From the NCBI RefSeq assembly GCF_029675105.1, contig NZ_JAQQFV010000004.1:248001-312000 (forward strand): 64,000 nucleotides of DNA, read 5' to 3'. Below, piece after piece: positions 62,734-64,000 of the stretch (its first letter is position 1; every line of letters begins with the position of its first letter). The notes beneath the pieces are model-generated. The model saw nothing but the letters and a program-made list of their open reading frames with translations, had not been told where the DNA came from and made no database searches. The DNA is from Nocardia anocheti. Its GTDB lineage: Bacteria; Actinomycetota; Actinomycetes; Mycobacteriales; Mycobacteriaceae. The position numbers and the translations under genes were made by a program.

Positions 62734-63396
62734 ATGTCTGACTTCATCACCCGCTACATCCTGACCCCCACGGCTGCGGCCATGCTCAGCGTTGGGGTGC
62801 ACGCCTACGGATTCGTGCACGCCGTGCAGCGCGGTGACTGGCTCGCGGCGGCGGGGTACGGCACCGCGTTGAGTGCGCTGTACTTGCTCTTCCTCTGGTG
62901 GCGGCGCGCTCGCCGGGCTTGGTGGTGGTCGCCGGAATACCAAGCTCGGCACACCGATTTCGTGGATCGACTGACCAACCTCACCCATAGCGGCCCCTAC
63001 ATTGCCTGGAACATCCGCACCCGACAGTGGATCGCGGTCATCGCGCCTACCCCGCCGTGGAGTCGGCCTGGTTCGGTTCGCTGGTACTTCGAGATCGTGG
63101 TCGAAGACTCCCCAGAACCTTCATTCGCACCCGGACGAGGCACCGAGTTCGACTTCGTCACCACACGGCGGTACGGGGTGTTCCGCGAAAATCCACGCGT
63201 CGACATCGACGTCACCGCTGAACTCGTGGACCCCCACACCGGTGACAGACGTCCGGTGGCCGACGCCGAACAGAACTCGGACCTTCGCGCCTTGCTCCGC
63301 CGACTCCGAACTCCGGCCGCCGCACGACTGGCGAGCACCAGGGACATCGATGCTCTGCTCGACCTGCTCGACGAGGCCGAACCACGCGAGCACTGA
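62734..63396 (+). CDS. Membrane protein with cytoplasmic domain
   Basis: A 220-residue protein with two N-terminal transmembrane helices (about 9-28 and 36-57), a Trp/Arg-rich boundary (WWRRARRAWWW) and a cytoplasmic domain (about 75-220) with GSVRWYFEIVVED and RDIDALLDLLDEA. CTGGAGGGCTCT precedes the ATG. The longer upstream frame (from GTG at 62491) reads through the Asp-rich extension in another frame and is rejected. No family is recognised. Confidence 0.65.
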   Translation: MSDFITRYILTPTAAAMLSVGVHAYGFVHAVQRGDWLAAAGYGTALSALYLLFLWWRRARRAWWWSPEYQARHTDFVDRLTNLTHSGPYIAWNIRTRQWIAVIAPTPPWSRPGSVRWYFEIVVEDSPEPSFAPGRGTEFDFVTTRRYGVFRENPRVDIDVTAELVDPHTGDRRPVADAEQNSDLRALLRRLRTPAAARLASTRDIDALLDLLDEAEPREH

Positions 63397-63430
63397 TGAT
63401 CACCGCGACACCGTGAAGTCCCGGCGGGAC

Positions 63431-63467
63431 CGGACACCCCGCCGCTTCACCGCCCACTCGCACTCCT
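63431..63467 (+). repeat. Repeated leader, copy 3
   Basis: CGGACACCCCG, then CCACTCGCACTCCT starting 23 bases after its first base. It ends 18 bases before the ATG at 63486 and is followed by GAGGAAGGGA as ribosome-binding site. Confidence 0.65.
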
Positions 63468-63485
63468 CAGAGGAAGGGAACAGCT

Positions 63486-64000
63486 ATGCCCTCCACCAAC
63501 TTCGACGTACTCGTCGCCGAAGCACAGACACGTTACGCACCCGAGCTGATCGCCTTGGCCGAACTCGGCTGGGACGCACAGATCCGCGTGGTCGGCCACG
63601 TGAACATCTGCCTGCCCGGCCTCGAGGTGCGGGGCGCGCCGGTGGAACTGCTCGTGTGCAACGGCGACGGCCTGGTGCTCGGAGAGGACAGCAGTACCGA
63701 CTGGTGCGCTGCGGTCTACTCCCGTATCGACGGCTCTCCGCTCGACATCTTCTGCTACGCCGACACCGCCGTAGCAGCCGTGCAGGCCGCCGACGCGCTG
63801 TTGGACGATCCTATCCGCATCGCGGCTCGGTCCCTCACCGGCAGCTGGCACTTCGCGATGCTGCCTGCCGCGGCGCTGGGAGACGCGAACCGCGAAGCGA
63901 CCCTGCTCGGCCCGCTCACCTCCGACGGGTTTTCGTCGACGAACGTGATAGTCCTCGAAGACACGCCCGCCTGGACTCAGGGCTGCTCGACCCATTCCGG
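63486..64000 (+). CDS. Hypothetical protein, partial at window end
   Basis: An open frame of 171 codons that continues past the window edge. It begins with MPSTNFDVLVAEAQTRYAPE behind GAGGAAGGGAACAGCT. Codon use is strongly G/C-ending throughout, with segments GLVLGEDSSTDWCAAVYSRI and ADTAVAAVQAADALLDDPIR. No membrane segment or recognised domain. It belongs to the small-gene group sharing the repeated leader. The true length cannot be judged here. Confidence 0.6.
   Translation, partial: MPSTNFDVLVAEAQTRYAPELIALAELGWDAQIRVVGHVNICLPGLEVRGAPVELLVCNGDGLVLGEDSSTDWCAAVYSRIDGSPLDIFCYADTAVAAVQAADALLDDPIRIAARSLTGSWHFAMLPAAALGDANREATLLGPLTSDGFSSTNVIVLEDTPAWTQGCSTHS

Noticed and set aside
1..64000. 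CRISPR arrays, tRNA or rRNA genes, intact transposases, integrase or replication initiator
   Set aside because: No regularly spaced repeats, cloverleaf-like sequences, DDE/serine/tyrosine recombinase motifs or Rep proteins were recognised on reading; a tRNA scan and profile search would be needed to exclude them fully.

Overview
The window is high-GC actinobacterial DNA, most like Nocardia or a close mycolate-containing relative. The evidence is strongly G/C-biased third codon positions, many GTG starts, runs of ATGA/GTGA stop-start overlaps, an EspG-like chaperone with PE/PPE/WXG-style type VII (ESX) substrates, and Cys-anchored lipoproteins. Its content is that of a conjugative plasmid or integrative conjugative element. 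No rRNA, tRNA, CRISPR array, intact insertion sequence, integrase or replication initiator was recognised, so plasmid versus integrated element is left open.

Layout. (1) 58-11423, + strand: a transfer operon with a lipoprotein, a P-loop-like protein that lacks the lysine, two small pilin-like membrane proteins, two paralogous membrane-anchored proteins, a TrbL/VirB6-like channel protein, an SCO6880-type protein, a VirB4-like ATPase, a motor-less coupling-protein paralogue, a TraG/VirD4-type coupling protein and a DUF4913-type protein. (2) 11614-19267, + strand: an ESX-substrate cassette with EspG and two lipoproteins, one of them a copy of the C-terminal domain of the neighbouring WXG protein. 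(3) 19525-26796, - strand: a giant methylase-helicase fusion of the phage P1 DarB type, overlapped by a small upstream gene. (4) 27082-31552, + strand: small cargo genes, each behind a copy of a dispersed CTTTCGATACA element, and a primase/TOPRIM protein fused to a glutaredoxin domain. (5) 31675-46848: a PIN-like/XRE-ImmA pair diverging from a complete class 1 DISARM operon (drmD-drmMI-drmA-drmB-drmC). (6) 47063-56618: a GIY-YIG-like gene and, on the - strand, a regulator-REase-DinG helicase-pPIWI-RE operon, the three-gene pPIWI-RE system predicted to restrict invading DNA. (7) 56837-60733, - strand: a repeat-containing protein, relaxase and MobC downstream of a hairpin-rich candidate oriT with a perfect 22-bp palindrome. 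(8) 61046-64000, + strand: small hypothetical genes, three of which share a repeated leader; one carries an in-frame TGA.

How the parts work together (inference): relaxase and MobC would nick the oriT candidate, the coupling protein would pass the strand to the secretion channel, and the DarB-like protein and primase could protect or convert incoming DNA in the recipient. DISARM and pPIWI-RE would defend the host against phages and competing plasmids. DISARM appears to share a palindromic bidirectional promoter with the XRE-ImmA regulator gene. The most striking points are the two defence systems side by side inside a transfer region, the motif-defined putative regulon, the primase-glutaredoxin fusion, the lipoprotein copy of an ESX-substrate domain, and the unresolved overlapping start of the giant methylase-helicase.
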